Under the pieces are notes generated by a model. It saw only the letters and a program-made list of their open reading frames with translations, was not told where the DNA came from and searched no databases. A stretch of 8,277 nt of DNA from a bacterium (GTDB lineage Bacteria; Patescibacteriota; Patescibacteriia; UBA1558; GWA2-36-10), in assembly GCA_030690875.1 (NCBI GenBank), contig JAUYFP010000070.1, forward strand, positions 1-8,277, read 5' to 3'. This document shows positions 7,578 through 8,277 of the stretch, piece by piece. The translations under genes were made by a program, and so were the position numbers. Every line of letters begins with the position of its first letter. Position 1 is the stretch's first letter.

Positions 7578-7606
7578 TGACAAAAGAAATATTATATAGT
7601 TAGATA
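7577..7606 (+). promoter_or_regulatory. Candidate promoter of the exported-protein gene
   Basis: A perfect TTGACA (7577-7582) is followed after 18 bases by TAGATA (7601-7606). The first 12 bases (TTGACAAAAGAA) equal those of the secG promoter, and both have a TTAG(A)TAT block in the -10 region. The -10 match to TATAAT is weak (3 of 6), so the exact hexamer is uncertain. Transcription starting near 7613 would give a leader of about 58 bases. The -35 box begins directly at the end of the preceding terminator. Confidence 0.55.
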
Positions 7607-7657
7607 TTTAGCGTCTAAGTGTTGTTGTTTGAATGATAAAAGCTTAAATCTGCCAGC

Positions 7658-7664
7658 GAAAGGA
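7658..7664 (+). promoter_or_regulatory. Shine-Dalgarno sequence that decides the start of the last gene
   Basis: GAAAGGA (7658-7664) ends six bases before ATG 7671, the ideal spacing. It is the only clear ribosome-binding site in the window. It supports ATG 7671 over the in-frame TTG at 7629, which has no such signal and would add 14 polar residues before the signal peptide. Confidence 0.75.
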
Positions 7665-7670
7665 ATAGCC

Positions 7671-8261
7671 ATGATAAAGCTCAGTGCCCTGTGTTTACTA
7701 CTTCTCCTCCCCAGCACGGTCTTGGCCGGAAAAAACGCTGTTGGCATTGAAATGCATTCTGACAGTCCTATCCTTATCTTCGCCGACAAGTATGTTGGCC
7801 TCAATTCCATGTTACACCTCTGGTCAGTGCCTGATGTGCAAACCAACATCTTGTTCCGTCAGAATCTTTGGCGATCAGAAATCGTCAAAAAGTGCGAATT
7901 CGGCGCTGGTCCGGGCTTTGCCATGGTGAATGACCATGAGGCCTGGGCTTACCTGAACTTCGAGCTAGACAGCAAAATCCAATTAGGACCGTTAATTTGG
8001 AGTGGCTACCAGCTGGGACAATGGTCGCGACAAGACAAACTCAGAGACAGCGCTTTATTGCGCGAACAGTTATTTTACCAAGGATTTCCTCTGGGAATCG
8101 TTGGTAACAATCAGTTCAGCAACAGCCAAAAACCACACTGGTTCTGGGGTTTGATTTACAGCTTCGGACAAACAGGCCCCTTTGGCACCAATAAGTTCCT
8201 TCTAACGGCCAACATGGCCAATATTGATGAAGTCTGGGCCGCTTGGATAATTGAAATCTAA
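7671..8261 (+). CDS. Exported tryptophan-rich protein of unknown function, 196 residues
   Basis: I do not recognise this protein. Residues 1-19 form a typical Sec signal peptide: Lys3, a leucine-rich core CLLLLLP, and a likely cut after VLA at 17-19. There is no lipobox cysteine. The mature part of about 177 residues has nine Trp and many other aromatics. It shows alternating polar and hydrophobic stretches that suggest beta strands (WAYLNFELDSKIQLGPLIW at 92-110, HWFWGLIYSFG at 156-166), and it ends WAAWIIEI. It contains a single cysteine (Cys75) and no recognisable catalytic motif. The shape recalls a small beta-sandwich or barrel, which is only an inference from residue pattern. It is a separate unit after the rnj terminator, with its own promoter and a good Shine-Dalgarno sequence. 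Hand counts of several lines give about 47% G+C against roughly 35-40% in sampled rnj lines, so recent acquisition or high-expression codon bias is possible. Confidence 0.85.
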   Translation: MIKLSALCLLLLLPSTVLAGKNAVGIEMHSDSPILIFADKYVGLNSMLHLWSVPDVQTNILFRQNLWRSEIVKKCEFGAGPGFAMVNDHEAWAYLNFELDSKIQLGPLIWSGYQLGQWSRQDKLRDSALLREQLFYQGFPLGIVGNNQFSNSQKPHWFWGLIYSFGQTGPFGTNKFLLTANMANIDEVWAAWIIEI

Positions 8262-8277
8262 GTTTGCCACAAAAGAC

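Noticed and set aside
7629..7670. TTG 7629 as the start of the last gene
   Set aside because: It would bury the signal peptide behind 14 polar residues, and it lacks the Shine-Dalgarno sequence that ATG 7671 has.

Overview
The window looks like a chromosomal piece from an uncultured bacterium of the Patescibacteria (CPR), most likely a Parcubacteria-like lineage. This is an inference from three things: the AT-rich housekeeping genes, the style of the membrane-anchored solute-binding protein, and a truncated N-terminus (FFDIFDYPLT) of a type I associate with that group. The reading frames are intact with the standard code, and most starts lack a clear Shine-Dalgarno sequence. No mobile element with a transposase, no CRISPR array, no tRNA and no rRNA gene is visible.

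Layout. The left third is on the minus strand. A gene cut by the window edge (1-234) has a possible leaderless promoter. It is followed by a 92-bp palindromic, MITE/REP-like element (272-363) and then a complete uvrA (404-3247). A divergent intergenic region (3248-3414) carries back-to-back promoter candidates for uvrA and for a rightward cluster. That cluster is secG (3415-3630), an orphan membrane-anchored peptide-type solute-binding protein (3685-5553) and an RNase J gene (5576-7519). It ends at a good intrinsic terminator (7536-7577). A separate unit follows with its own TTGACA promoter, a good Shine-Dalgarno sequence and a gene for a 196-residue exported, tryptophan-rich protein of unknown function (7671-8261).

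How the genes relate. UvrA is the damage-recognition ATPase of nucleotide excision repair. SecG is the small subunit of the SecYEG translocon, and RNase J is a central mRNA-decay and 5'-processing nuclease. The binding protein is probably displayed outside the cell by an N-terminal signal anchor. The three rightward genes are closely spaced and probably co-transcribed, although they share no single pathway.

I found no clear new multi-gene system. The points most worth a second look are: a 36-nt GC-rich palindrome inserted exactly in frame (12 codons) in the basic N-terminal extension of RNase J; a tyrosine where RNase J normally has its last zinc-binding histidine; the 92-bp intergenic element that could fold as a three-way junction; and the exported orphan protein, whose base composition and ribosome-binding site differ from its neighbours.
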